Under the pieces are notes generated by a model. That model was given only the letters and a program-made list of their open reading frames with translations. It ran no database searches and was not told where the DNA came from. A program made the position numbers and the translations under genes. Below are positions 12,182 to 23,900 of a DNA stretch of 64,000 bases, in pieces. How positions within the stretch are numbered: the first letter of the stretch is position 1; the number at the start of each line of letters is the position of its first letter. The stretch is from Dimorphilus gyrociliatus. Its lineage: Eukaryota > Annelida > Polychaeta > Dinophilidae. Where the stretch lies: assembly GCA_904063045.1 (NCBI GenBank), contig CAJFCJ010000006.1, positions 3,116,408-3,180,407 of the forward strand, given 5' to 3'.

Positions 12182-13407
12182 TTACCTAAGTCTATCAATA
12201 ATACTCTCTATATAATGAAAAAGAGGACTAGCATTGTTTTGCTGGCACATCATTTTACACCATCGATCACCTTTGGGCAATAGGTATTTTCTACGCCATT
12301 CTTTAGCCGTTTTCCATTGCTTCCGTAAACTTTCCGTATGATTGTCGCGATCGTTAACGAAAGAAATTTGAGCTGGAGATTTCATTGGAGGAAGGATTGT
12401 AGTTGTAGTTAGATAATGAGGTTCCATATCTTTTTCGTTGATTAACGGAGAAAGAAAAAAGCTTTTATCCAATTTAACTGATTTACTCTGCAAAGTTATA
12501 TAGTATAAATATTTTATAAAGTAATTTAAAAGTAAATAATGCATACTGGAGTTTCAAACGTATCGAAAGGTTTCTTATTTTCTTCGTCGTTAACTTCTTG
12601 AGTGTCACCGCGGCTGATTGAAAACTTTGGTGTAGTTGGCAATTTTGCAATATTAATAAGGGGTGATTTGTCGGGAAAAACTTGAGGCAGTTCCTGCAAA
12701 GTTAAAGCGGTTACATTTTCGGTTGTGAGATAAAATGATAGAAATTTAATGAGGGATTATACACAAGGTCGTGAAGGCGCCAAGAACTTTATAAAATGCT
12801 GTCTACGAACCTTCTCTCGTTTAGGTGTTTTGGGAGAAAGTTGTCCACCAATACAATTTATTTCCTCTTTTTCACTAACACTACTGTTCATAATTGGGCA
12901 AACTAGTATCACTGAGGGAATAACTCTATTAACTGCTTCAGTGTTAGGCTTACTGTTTTCCTTGTTTACTGTCACTTCGTCTTCGAACTTGGGAAATTCG
13001 TCGTCTTCTTGTTCTCTATTGTCTGTCATCTTACGCTTAAGTGTGGAATTCCACCTGTTTTTAACGCCATTCTCTGTCCTACCAGACAAATGTTTTGCGA
13101 TCATAGTCCACTTGTTACCATACTTTACATGTAATTTACATATCAAATCATCCTCTTCCATAGTCCATCTAGCTTTACTTATATTCGGTTGTAAGTGATT
13201 GTGCCACCTCTCTCTGCATTGTTTCGAAGTTCTATAAGTAATCTTTTCAGCTATCAAGCTCCATTTTTTGGGCCCATGTTTATTCACTAGGATTTTCAAA
13301 GCTTCATCCTCCGAGTTGGACCAGGGTCCTTTTTTTACTATTTGTTTTGAACCTTTCTCTCTTTTGCCATTTAACTTCGAAATATCGCTTTTATAACTAC
13401 TTATCAT
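12182..13407 (-). CDS. MYB: Two-repeat Myb transcription factor
   Basis: Nuclear DNA-binding protein. Exons (complement): 12811-13407, 12547-12693, 12182-12487; 349 residues from the first ATG (13405-13407). Two SANT/Myb repeats lie about residues 23-125. The first has all three tryptophans (GPWS, KKWSLI, RERWHNHL) and the conserved cysteine in KQCRERW; the second has RWTMEEDD, NKWTMIAKHLSGRT and KNRWNST. They correspond to R2 and R3 of animal c-Myb; R1 is not encoded here and no upstream exon for it was found. The first donor reads GTTCGT, weaker than most. The tail has SPKTPK and TPKF sites, possible proline-directed phosphosites (inference). It could be a truncated member of the MYB/MYBL family. 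Confidence 0.8.
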
Positions 13408-13883
13408 CGCTTTTTTTTCGACACAAAGTGATAGAAATTCCACCAAGCAGACGACAAACGTAGTAAGGGCTGATAAGGGGTGTCAACTTTGGACGAGTTT
13501 AAAGACTTAAAACTTTCCAAAATAATGCTAATTATAATTGCTTAAGTTTTCAAATTATAATAAATAAATGAACCATACTTAATAAATGTTTGTATTAAAG
13601 TTCAATTTGCTGATTTATCGCAATTTAATAGATAAAAAAATTCAAAGACTTATCCGATAGGTGTCAGACACGCCGTATTAAAATTTCGTATTACGCAATA
13701 CATTCATTGACTTGAATTCATTTCTTCATTCATTAAGATAAACTATAATGATAAGTGCAATGTAAATTCAAGTTTTATCCATTTTGATGCTAATCTATTA
13801 ATTGGGCAAAAATAACGGTAAAATATGAATTTTTGATGCAATTTATTAATTTCTATCGTAGAGATAAAAATGAACTGTACAAT
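13408..13883. other. Intergenic, TRAPPC13 3' end to Myb promoter
   Basis: 476 bp between two minus-strand genes. Presumed 3'UTR of TRAPPC13 followed by the Myb promoter; no Myb R1 exon and no other coding signal seen. Confidence 0.45.
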
Positions 13884-15948
13884 TCATTTATTATTATTAA
13901 GCATTGTTAATAATTTTGTATTACTCTCGTTATCATTGTAGACAAAAACTGTTGCAATTTCGTCAAATTCGTGTAAACGCCCTAAAAACGTATCCAATAT
14001 CCTTAAACCGGAAATAGGCTAAAAAATGAAAGCATTCAGTAAAAAGTAAAAGGGTGTCGTAATGTTACATAAATTATCCCTTTAGTTTCTCTTCTCACCT
14101 GAATTCCTAGTTTCATTGGAAAGAGCGTAAAATTTAGCACAATAGACCCATTAGACGGAAGTGTGTCAAGTACATGGTTACATTTTCCGCACCATTGAAT
14201 ACCATCGGATGTTGAATGATGAAAGAAAACTCTGAGATCCATTGATCTTTCACTATTTAAATAACAATATTTGGATTAATAATCTATTAATTAAAATCTG
14301 CTACAAAAGTGAATAAAAACTCAAACCTTGAATTCATAATTTTTAATTGAATTGTAAATTTTTCTTCAATTTTACTTGACGTTGGAATATCTTCTATAAA
14401 TATTCTGATATCACCAAAATCTGGTGCCTATATTTCACATGTTATTTTTTAATAATGACCTAATTAATTATTAGAAGAATTTCTTTACCGCTCTTTGAAG
14501 AGCACTTGTTTGCAACCGTGCTCTTTCACCTAAACTAGTTTTCCATATGATATCCAATTTTCCTATTTGAGTACTAGCTGAAAGTACATATATACTTATA
14601 TATATATATATATATACTGTATATATACTCATTTATCAATGAATACAATATACCTTTTAATAACTTATGATCAGCATATAAGTGAGGTTTTGGTTTGAAA
14701 CGATATAAAAATTGATGAACATCTTGAGCATTTATTAATTTTGCAAGATTATCTTCTTCTTGTCTAATTGAATAATAAAAAGAAAAATCTAATTTTAAAT
14801 CGAGATTATTCATTAGAACTAATAATAGAAACTTACTGGAACGCATTATATTCTTTTACCAAGAAATTTTCGCTGGGATGCATAGAAACTTCTTCTAAAT
14901 ACATAGGACTTAAAGTTAAATTTTGTATCTGAGCCTCTAAAAACATTTCATCTGACGGAGAATTGTAAAATGTTGTCCTAACATCCAAAGGTTTATGGAC
15001 CTATATAAACAATTAATTACGTAATATGATATATCAGTGTAATTGATGAATGTTTACATTAAATTTAAAGAATTTCTTAAAGTTTTTCTCTCCAGACGGC
15101 GTATTATATTGAACAGTGCAGACTAGACTGGAAAAATAATAGAATATTAACGAGTGGAGGGGAGAGGACTATTTTCATAATATTCTCATTTACATATGCA
15201 TTCCAAGCTCTTTAATTTCGTGATTAATAACGTCATCTATACTTTGCCCAGATCCCAATTCGGCAACTATTGGCGTCGTTGATAAATTTGTTCTGGTAGA
15301 ACTTGTTGCTGTTTGAAGGTCAGTCTGGTAAGAATAGAGAGTGTTTATTTAACAACACACTGATTTTGTTTGCTTATTTGTTGTTTGTTTTTTTATGGAT
15401 AGGCTAATGTGTTTACCTTTACGAATACGTCTTTACAGCCTTGTTTACTGTCATTATGAACGCTTATATAGCTGGAGAATACTTCACCCAAAAATATATT
15501 CCTTTTCAAATGAAACATTAAAATTATAATCATTCTGTTTTTTTTAAATATTCCAATAGAAAAAAAGAACATTTCTTACCCAAAATTTTGTGGAAGTGTT
15601 AAAAATTTACTTAGAGATATTTCTTCATTGTTTTCTATAAGAGTCATGTTACTTTTGGCAGCTTGATCGAAAGCTTTTCCTGGAAGATCCCTTGTTTCGT
15701 TGGGATTTATATGATTCGTTAGAAAAGTTGGCTTCGTTAGACGCATAACTAAACAAGAAAATAGTTGGTTTAGCTACACTGTCAATTATATTATTTCATT
15801 CTTTCGATACATATTGAGTAGTTTTTATATATGTAAATAACCCCATACATTTTACCAAATTTTTCACATGGATACAAACATTGTTAGTAAACAATTCTTT
15901 ACCTTTTAAAGCTAACGGATGCTCCCGGTTACTAGACGAATTATCCAT
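13884..15948 (-). CDS. TRAPPC13: TRAPP complex subunit 13
   Basis: Subunit of the TRAPPIII tethering complex, an exchange factor for Rab GTPases in ER-Golgi and autophagy traffic. Eleven exons (complement): 15903-15948, 15580-15748, 15417-15501, 15194-15324, 15058-15127, 14837-15000, 14654-14763, 14489-14577, 14327-14427, 14099-14252, 13884-14018; 1254 nt, 417 residues, the length I recall for human TRAPPC13. Landmarks in order: [12 protein letters not shown] near the start, [33 protein letters not shown] before [26 protein letters not shown], and a C-terminal IQWCG region. Start is the ATG at 15946-15948. No strong membrane segment is visible. Confidence 0.95.
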
Positions 15949-16613
15949 TATGACTATAATAATACTTTTAACTAATAGTTGAGGATTTTATACTTAATAT
16001 TTATGTAAGAGGAAATACTATGATGGGTATGACTAAATAATGTATGGTTTTATTCTTACTATGTTGCAATTTGTGTAATATGATCCTTGTACATATGTAT
16101 GTTACATATGTACAGATGTATAAATATATATTGAGGTGAAAATAACAAATATGTCATGTTCAAATGTTATTCAATTCTAAATTTAAGCTCTCTAAAAATA
16201 TCTCAAGTGGGGAAGTAAACTTCAGAAAATTTAATTGAATTTAAACCGATTGATTTATTTTTCAGCGATATACTCAGTATTCAATCTTATAACCGAAAAA
16301 AGGATATTTTATTATAAAAGTTTGCAGTAAAAATTGCGTAATTCCCAGGTAACATAGTTTAGGCTTACCTACGAAATTTTATATATAAAAAATACGTGGC
16401 AACACATGATTCGTTAATTTTTTACTCTAAAATTTAGAACATAGGATGCTCTGAAGCTCACTTGTCAATTGTAAAATTGAATGATAGCGAGCACAAGCTT
16501 CTGGTTGGCATCACGTTCTTTACTTTATTTAAAAACATTGCTACGTAATTTGGCATCGTTTACGTTTCGTAGTGATCTTTAATATCGTTTCCAAAACAGA
16601 TCTATTGGAGGAT
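15949..16613. other. Divergent promoter region TRAPPC13/YccV-like gene
   Basis: 665 bp between divergent start codons. No open frame or recognisable element. Confidence 0.4.
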
Positions 16614-17571
16614 ATGATATTTGATCGACGAGCGTTACTGCAATTCTCTGCTATATTTCTGCTCGTTCCCGTACAGTACTTAGTAACTAAGTATTCTTCA
16701 AATACCGCGACTGAACAAACACAATCGATTAAACAGTAAGTCTTAATTTAAAATTACCTTTAGAGATATTCAAGCGTTTCTTTTCTAAAGATTGGTTCGA
16801 TCGATAAGAACATTCAGTGACAAATATCTCTCTCTGTATTCTTGGAAAACCTGGTCAAAAGAACTTATTTTAAAGTTTTCAGGACTTAAAAAGCGAAAAT
16901 TAAAAGTAGATAAAGCCGCGAAGAATAAGAAAGAAATGGGTGGTGAAAGCTTCGGTCAGAGTCCTGCTGTTGAAGTTCGAAAGATGAAAGATCCAAACGG
17001 ATATTTTGCTTGTAAATAGAAATAATAACAAATATATCAGAACCTTTTTTTATATTACGAAATATTGTTCAACAGCGTCTCCAGAAGTTAGAAGTCCAAG
17101 ACCAGCGCACGTTAAATATCGTATCGGTCAAGTTATGAAGCACAAGAAATGGGGCTATAGGGGTATAATTGTTGGTTGGGATGTTAGAGCAAGAGTATGA
17201 ATATTTTACATTTATTAATTCAATATGTAAATTAACAATTCAAGTTTTTTAAAAAGGCGCCGGAAGAATGGCTAAGACAAATGCATCCTCCAGATAAACC
17301 AGTATGTTGATAGATATTTTAATATTCTTGATTTTTTTTTAACAACATTTATGCTTTTACATAGCATTGGAGGGATTATCCTAATTACTCGATAATAGTC
17401 GATACAAGAGATAGGCCTGATGGACAAACGACATACGTGGCAGAAGAAAATATTGAAATTGTTTCCAATACAAAGGTAATGCACCCGCAAACGGATAAAC
17501 ATTTTGAATCTTGGGACGGGGCTCAATACATAGCTAGGCCTTGGCTAAAGGAGTTATATCCGCACGACTAG
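16614..17571 (+). CDS. Membrane-anchored HspQ/YccV (hemimethylated-DNA-binding-like) domain protein
   Basis: Five exons: 16614-16735, 16791-17011, 17076-17194, 17257-17301, 17365-17571; 714 nt, 237 residues. Residues 8-25 form a hydrophobic helix (LQFSAIFLLVPVQYLV) that looks like a signal anchor. A basic lysine-rich linker follows to about residue 100. About residues 125-235 match the YccV/HspQ fold: KYRIGQVMKHKKWGYRGIIVGWD, APEEWLRQMHPP, YVAEENIEIV and HP--D-HFESWDG-QYI. In bacteria HspQ modulates Lon protease; in animals the domain occurs at the C-terminus of FBXO21 and in small stand-alone proteins of unclear function. Location (secretory membrane or mitochondrial) cannot be decided. Convergent with the ICE1-like gene. 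Confidence 0.85.
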
Positions 17572-17943
17572 CAAAGTGTTAAAAAAAAGAAACTGTTACA
17601 ATGAAATAATATGTGTATGTCTTTATCATTTTTTTCCTTATATAATACTTTTTATTGCAAATTTTACTAATTTAAAAAGTATAATTTGCTTATTTTAATT
17701 TATGCAAATATGATATACAGTATATATATGCTGTATACTGTATACTGCATATATGTGTTATTTTAATATTCTTATATATATATTTAAAGAAATAGACAGC
17801 AAAAAGTGGTTTTTTTGGCATAATTCGTTTGCATGAGAGTGTGCAGATTTTTATTAACAATATGGAAAATATTCGTAATCCATACTATAGACGTAAAAAG
17901 ACAATTGAAAACAATTTTAGTAGAAAAAAAGAAAATCCTTGAC
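17572..17943. other. Convergent 3' flank with AT near-palindromes
   Basis: 372 bp between convergent genes. It contains overlapping ATACAGTAT/ATACTGTAT near-palindromes at about 17713-17755. No coding signal. Confidence 0.5.
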
Positions 17944-20900
17944 CTAGGATGTATCTCTTATCAAATTTAGGGCTTCAGGCTTTACCCTCTCTGGATCAAT
18001 AAGATCTCCAATCTTTAATATATGCATTTTAAGACGATCAAATTCTGATTCCGGACAAGAGCGTAGTCTTTCAAGTAAATAGTCTAAAATTGCTTTAAAA
18101 GTTTCGTCAGCTGGGCGTGAACAATAACAAATATTAACGATAGCTGGGAGAGAATCTTCCAAATTTGAATTCTTCAATTCAGATAATAGCTTTTCAAGAC
18201 ATAAAGTCCGTAATTTCCGATGATCGATCAATGATAACCAAATAATTACACAATGTTGAACACATGGCCAGTCTTTTTCAAATAGTTCTTTTAATAATTT
18301 TTCCAAGTTTGCTTTATGTTGAGGTTTCCACTGTATTAGCTGTCTAATAATATTTCTGTGCTTTATATAAGACGTAGGCCTTGATTTTAATTTATAAGTC
18401 CAACTAAATTCCAGTATTTTTAATAAATAACATTCTGTAAAATGATTTTCAATCAGTATTATAATAATGTAAATTATGAATAGCCTAAATACCTTTATTT
18501 TTATTGAAGATATCCGGCCAAATGGCTGCAATACTTATCAGTAAATCGTCTATAGAAAATATTCTTGTTTCAATAAGGCTCACAATTAAATTTTTACATA
18601 TAACATCTTCATTTAAAACCCTCAATAGGCCAGCAACATAACGTCTGTAAAGATGGGTATAAAGGTATAATATATTTTTTAAAAATGTGTAATAATACTT
18701 ACATTACACTGGATTTTCTATCGCAATCACCATTATTAACAGTCATAAATTCAAGTGTCTTGGGTACAATTATCGTCTTTAATTCATCCATCTGTTGAAA
18801 ATCATAAAACGTATAATTATTAAAAATTTACATTTAAAAAATATAAGTAATTCACCTTGTCGGGTAACATTTTTAAAATATGTTGAGTAACAATTATCAT
18901 ACGCTCTTCATAAAAGTATAAAACAGGTGTCCATTCATTTTTATTAAATGATTTCGATTGAATTCGATGAAATATATCCAGGGTAGATTTCTTTCCGTGA
19001 ATTGCTACAATTTCGAAAGCTGCATCGACTAATTTACTAATATCTTGAATATGGGTTGAAATATTTTCAATAAATTTATCGATATTCTTCTCTTCTAAAG
19101 TTGGTAAACTAATGCGAATTTTTAATTCTAAACCATTTTCAAAATGTGGTAAAATTGTTTCTGATGGCTTGTCAATTTTAATATTCTGATTGAAAAGAGT
19201 TTTTTCTGATGATTTATCAACATTTGGATTGCTAGTCGAAATATTTTTTTCAAACTTCACATCTAATCTTGGCTTTTTAGCAGAAATTTCACTCGCCAAA
19301 TCTTTTTCAGGAGATGATGATATAACCATTTTTCGTTTTTGCCTTCCTCTTGTGTTTTCTGACGTTGTTTGTTCATTTGAGGAATCAAGATTTTCATCAA
19401 AATTTTTAAATATTGGGTCATCATTTAAATTTTTTCTTCTCTGCCTATTTCCCCATTCCTCCACAATGGTGTTCAGTCCTTCATCAATAACTAATTGTTC
19501 TTCTTCGGTATCATCATCAGAACATAAAATTGGTGCAGTGTAATTTTCAAGTGTATCTTTATCTTCATCTTTTAAAACTTGTTGACTATTCTTGTGCTCT
19601 GCTTTTTCGTTTTCGTGAGAGATACAATTATCTAGAGTTCGATCATATTCTTCTGCTACATTTAATTCTGGTGTTTCTTGACTTAATGAGTCTTTAATGA
19701 TTGAATCATGAGTTTTATCCATTTTGGCATTTGTTAATAATTTTTCATTTGATGTGGACTTTTCAATTGGATTTTTGGCTTCATTCTCACTTTTAACTTT
19801 ATCTAATTGATGGCGATTACTGTCTTCCTCGTTAATTTCTTTCATTCGAACATCTTCAATGCTATTGTTCGAACTGATATTCAGAGATTTTGTTATTTCA
19901 AGTTTCTTGTTCTCCTCTATGCTAGTAGTCTTGCTTGGTGCTTCTATCTTCTGCCTATCATTAGCTTCAATTTTTTTGTTGTCTTCCATGTTAGTGATCT
20001 TGCTTGATGCTTCAACCTTCTGGCTGTTATCAGTTTCGATGTTCTTGTTATCTTTCATGTTAGTTGTCTTGCTTGCTGCTTCAACTTTCTGGCTGTTATC
20101 AGTTTCAATTTTCTTGTTGTCTTTCATGTTAGTAGTCTTGCTTGCTGCTTCAACCTTCTCCCTGTCATCAGAACCATCTATAGTACTTGTCACTTTCAGC
20201 CTCTTGGTAACTTGAGTACTCGTCTGTTTGCCTGCCACTTCAATCTTGCTACTCGCTTCCCGATGTTTCGGCTTCCTTCTATCTATCAGCTCCTTTTCAG
20301 CAGCCATATTGTTATTCATCTTGCATGGTTTTTCCGTTTCCTCACTGGCCTCAGCTATATTCGTTTTGTTCAACTTCTCATCTTCACCTATATTATTCGT
20401 CTGGCTTCCCTCTTCCAACTCTTCGTAATCGTCCTCCATATTCTCATCATCTTCTATATTATTTGTATCGCTTGGAATATCATATTCTTCAGCAATGTTC
20501 GTATTATTTTTTACTTTATGCTCCTGATCATCCTTTGAATGCTCTATATTGCTTGTTACTCCAATACTCTTTTCGTCTTCGCTGCAATTCGCCCGATTCG
20601 GCAGCTCAACATCATGGTTCTCCTCTGAGTCTACATTCATATCCTCAACCGAATTGTCCGAGTCCTCATCTAAGTCATCTTGATCACTGCTTTCAGAATC
20701 ATCAAAAACGGATCTGTAAGTTGGTTCTTGATTTTCGAATTTTTCACTATTTCCTGAGGTGTCCGATTTTTCTTTGGCAAGTGACTAAAATCGTGAACAG
20801 TGAATAGAAAATAGATAAACGTTTAATAAGATTTAATATAAGTTTAATACCTGAGTTTTTAATGGTGATAGGCAGAGTGGAACAAGCATTTCCTGGAAAA

Positions 20901-23900
20901 TGTCGGATGGATCAATAAGCGATTGTTTCTTTTGAAGAGAATCATAGTCAGGTTTGTCAGATAGAGATTTTCGAGAAGTTTGCCGGCTCATAGGAGGTTT
21001 TGAAGAACTTTCTTTAAAGACGTTTTGCGGTTGTTTTACTACATCTTGTTGGTTTTGAACCTGCTGTTCCACAATTTCTTCCTGTTCTTTATGCTTCGAC
21101 GTTTCTTGTTGCTGTGGTGTACAATTTACTCCTTCTTGTTCTTGTTTTGCTATTTCCTGCTCTGAGTGTTGTTTTAAAGGTTGAGGTAGAAGTGGAGTTG
21201 AACTTGGGACAAATGAAATTGGTTTCCTGGGTATAGGTTTTTTTTGGGGAGATTGCCGCTTGCTGGTTTGACTATGTACAGCCGTCGGTGGAGATGTTTT
21301 TGTTGTAATACTAATTTCTGAATTTATAGTCGGTTGAGGAGGTTGACCATGACCTTGAGGAGGCAAAGATGTTGCTGGTGAAAGAAGAGGCGGAAGGAGT
21401 TGAGAAGGTAAAATATGTTTTGTTTGAGATTTCAACGAAGTTGTTGGTTGTATAGTAGAGACATTTGTTGAATTTTTTAAATTAAAAAAGATTTTTTCAA
21501 GAGCTCTTTTAGTGTCTAATTCATCTTGAAGTCGTTTTTCAGCCTGTTGCCTATCTTTTTCATGTCGTTTAATATTTTCCGAATTAACTGAAATATAAAT
21601 AATTACGGTCATTGACTATTATTTTTATATACGAATAACATACTTGAAATAAGTTGCTCTAATTGTTTTTGAATTTGATTATCAATGGCAAAATTACAAT
21701 TTTTATTTCTTCTTTCATTTTCCAATTTATCTCGAGCAATTTTTAATTCATCTATAAAAAAGAAATAGCTCAATTTAAAAGTATCAAAAAATTTTCTTAT
21801 AGGTCTAAATTGAATGAGTCATTTTATTCTTATATATATACAGTATATATATATAGACTTTATATATATTTCAATACGACTGTTTTCGCAGGCCAAAGTA
21901 AACGTTCTAAATCGGTTGAATTCGTAATCAGATAAACATCGGATATGTAAATGATAACAGAAGTGAAATCTGGACTTATTTGAAAAAATGACCGAATTGT
22001 TAAAACTATCCGTAATTCTAATGTTAATTTTCAGTGTACATTCGAATTCATCTAATATCACGATAAAATCATCGAGAGATAATTGGGGTACTGGGAGACA
22101 AGCAAAATATGAATGTAGCTCGAAAATAATTAAGGATATAACATGGTACGATGAAACCGCAACCGAAATAAACATCTTTAACAGTACAAGAAAATATCAA
22201 GTAAAGAATGATTTAATCATTAAGGATATAAGATTAAACGACTCTGGGATATATATATGCTCTGATGGTTACACAAGTCAAAATGTAACAGTAAACGTAT
22301 TCATAATGCCCAGTTATCTTGTGGCTGGGATTGTTATAATAAGTATAAATCTAGCGTTAATTATACTTTTTGTAGGCTGTCTCATTAGATCTTATTTTAC
22401 AAACAAAAAGACGAAAAAAAAGAAAAATTTGCCTTTATAAATAAAATTTTATCACGGTGACACCTGATCATCTCAATTACTATTTAAAATTCAATGGCAA
22501 AATTCTCTTATAGAATCGAATTAGTATTACTATGCTAACGACTTCACAACTATTTACTACTTACCTTGGAATTTTGAACATTTTATCTTTAGAGCTTCAA
22601 CTTCAGTTTCAGCGTGTGATTTGGACTTTTGCAATAGTTGACATTCTTTTAATTGTTGGTTTTTTTCGTATGTCAGTTGTTTAATAGTTTCTTTAAGTTC
22701 ATTAATACTGTGAAGTTAAATTTACGTGAAAGTAAAAACTACATATGTTCTTTAAAATATAAACAGTCTTTATATATATATATATATAACTTACATATTA
22801 GACCAATCAGTGAGCTCTTCTACTGGTTTTACAATATCTTGAAAATCTTTGCGACTTGAATGAAATTTCGTATTAGCTTCTTCCAGTAGTTGAATGCTAA
22901 AAATAAATATTTCATCTAATTGAATTTTACTCTAAAAAATAAAAAATATAAACAAACCGTTGTTGGAATGTTTCGTTAGCTTCAAACAACTCGTCTCGTC
23001 TCATGGTTAATTTACTAATTGTTTCTTGAAGTTCTTTAATGCTGAAAAAATAATAATTAAAATTATTTAATGAATTTTTAAAATAATAAATTAATTAAAT
23101 TTCTATTACGATTGATCTTGAATATTCAATCTTTTGTTTTCTTCCAATATTCTTCTATTTTCTTTTTTTACTTCCTGTAATGATGCTTTTAGATCTTCGA
23201 TCCTAAGATTAAATATCAAGAATAATTGTTAATATGCTTATTTAATAAAAAATCAAAAAGAGCTTTTTACGTTTTCGTGTAGTCTTTATTATCTTTTTGT
23301 TTCTTTTTTGTTTCTTTTAATTCTTGCTTTATTAGTTTTTCTTTACGTTCGTAATCTTTAACTTTCTCTTCAAAGTCTTCAAATATGGATTTATATTGTT
23401 TGTCTTTTGACTATTGATTTATATATGTATATTAGTAATTAGTTGTGTTTTGAATATAACAACAACAATATTTGTATTTTTACCTCTGAAGCACTTATTG
23501 TCAATTCTAATTCTTCAATTTTTTTTTGAAGAGTTTCAACGGCGGCAACCTGTAAGGAAACAAGGTATATTACATATTATAAATAGGTATTTATATTATT
23601 ATTGTAAAGCTTACAAGCATATAGAGTACTTACGTTTTTCTTGCTTTGTTTCTCACTACTAGTTAATCGTTGTATTTGAGCTTTAAATATGGAAATTTCG
23701 CTTAAAAGATACAAAATTGTATTAGTATTGTTAAAAAATATGCCATTAGCTGCTACCTTTCTAAATGAGAAATTGTGTTATCCTTTTTTTTACTTTCTTC
23801 TTTTAGTCCGTTAGCTTCTGAAATAATTGGTCTGCCAAAAAATTTTTGATTTAAATAATTGTTACAAAATTTTAAAGTAACGATCTCACCTATCTTTAAA

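Noticed and set aside
12749-13198. 149-codon plus-strand frame
   Set aside because: It is exactly antisense to the Myb repeats, whose conserved tryptophan pattern proves the minus strand is coding.
19190-20807. Several plus-strand frames rich in Phe/Leu/Ser
   Set aside because: Antisense shadows of the acidic lysine-rich exon of the ICE1-like gene.
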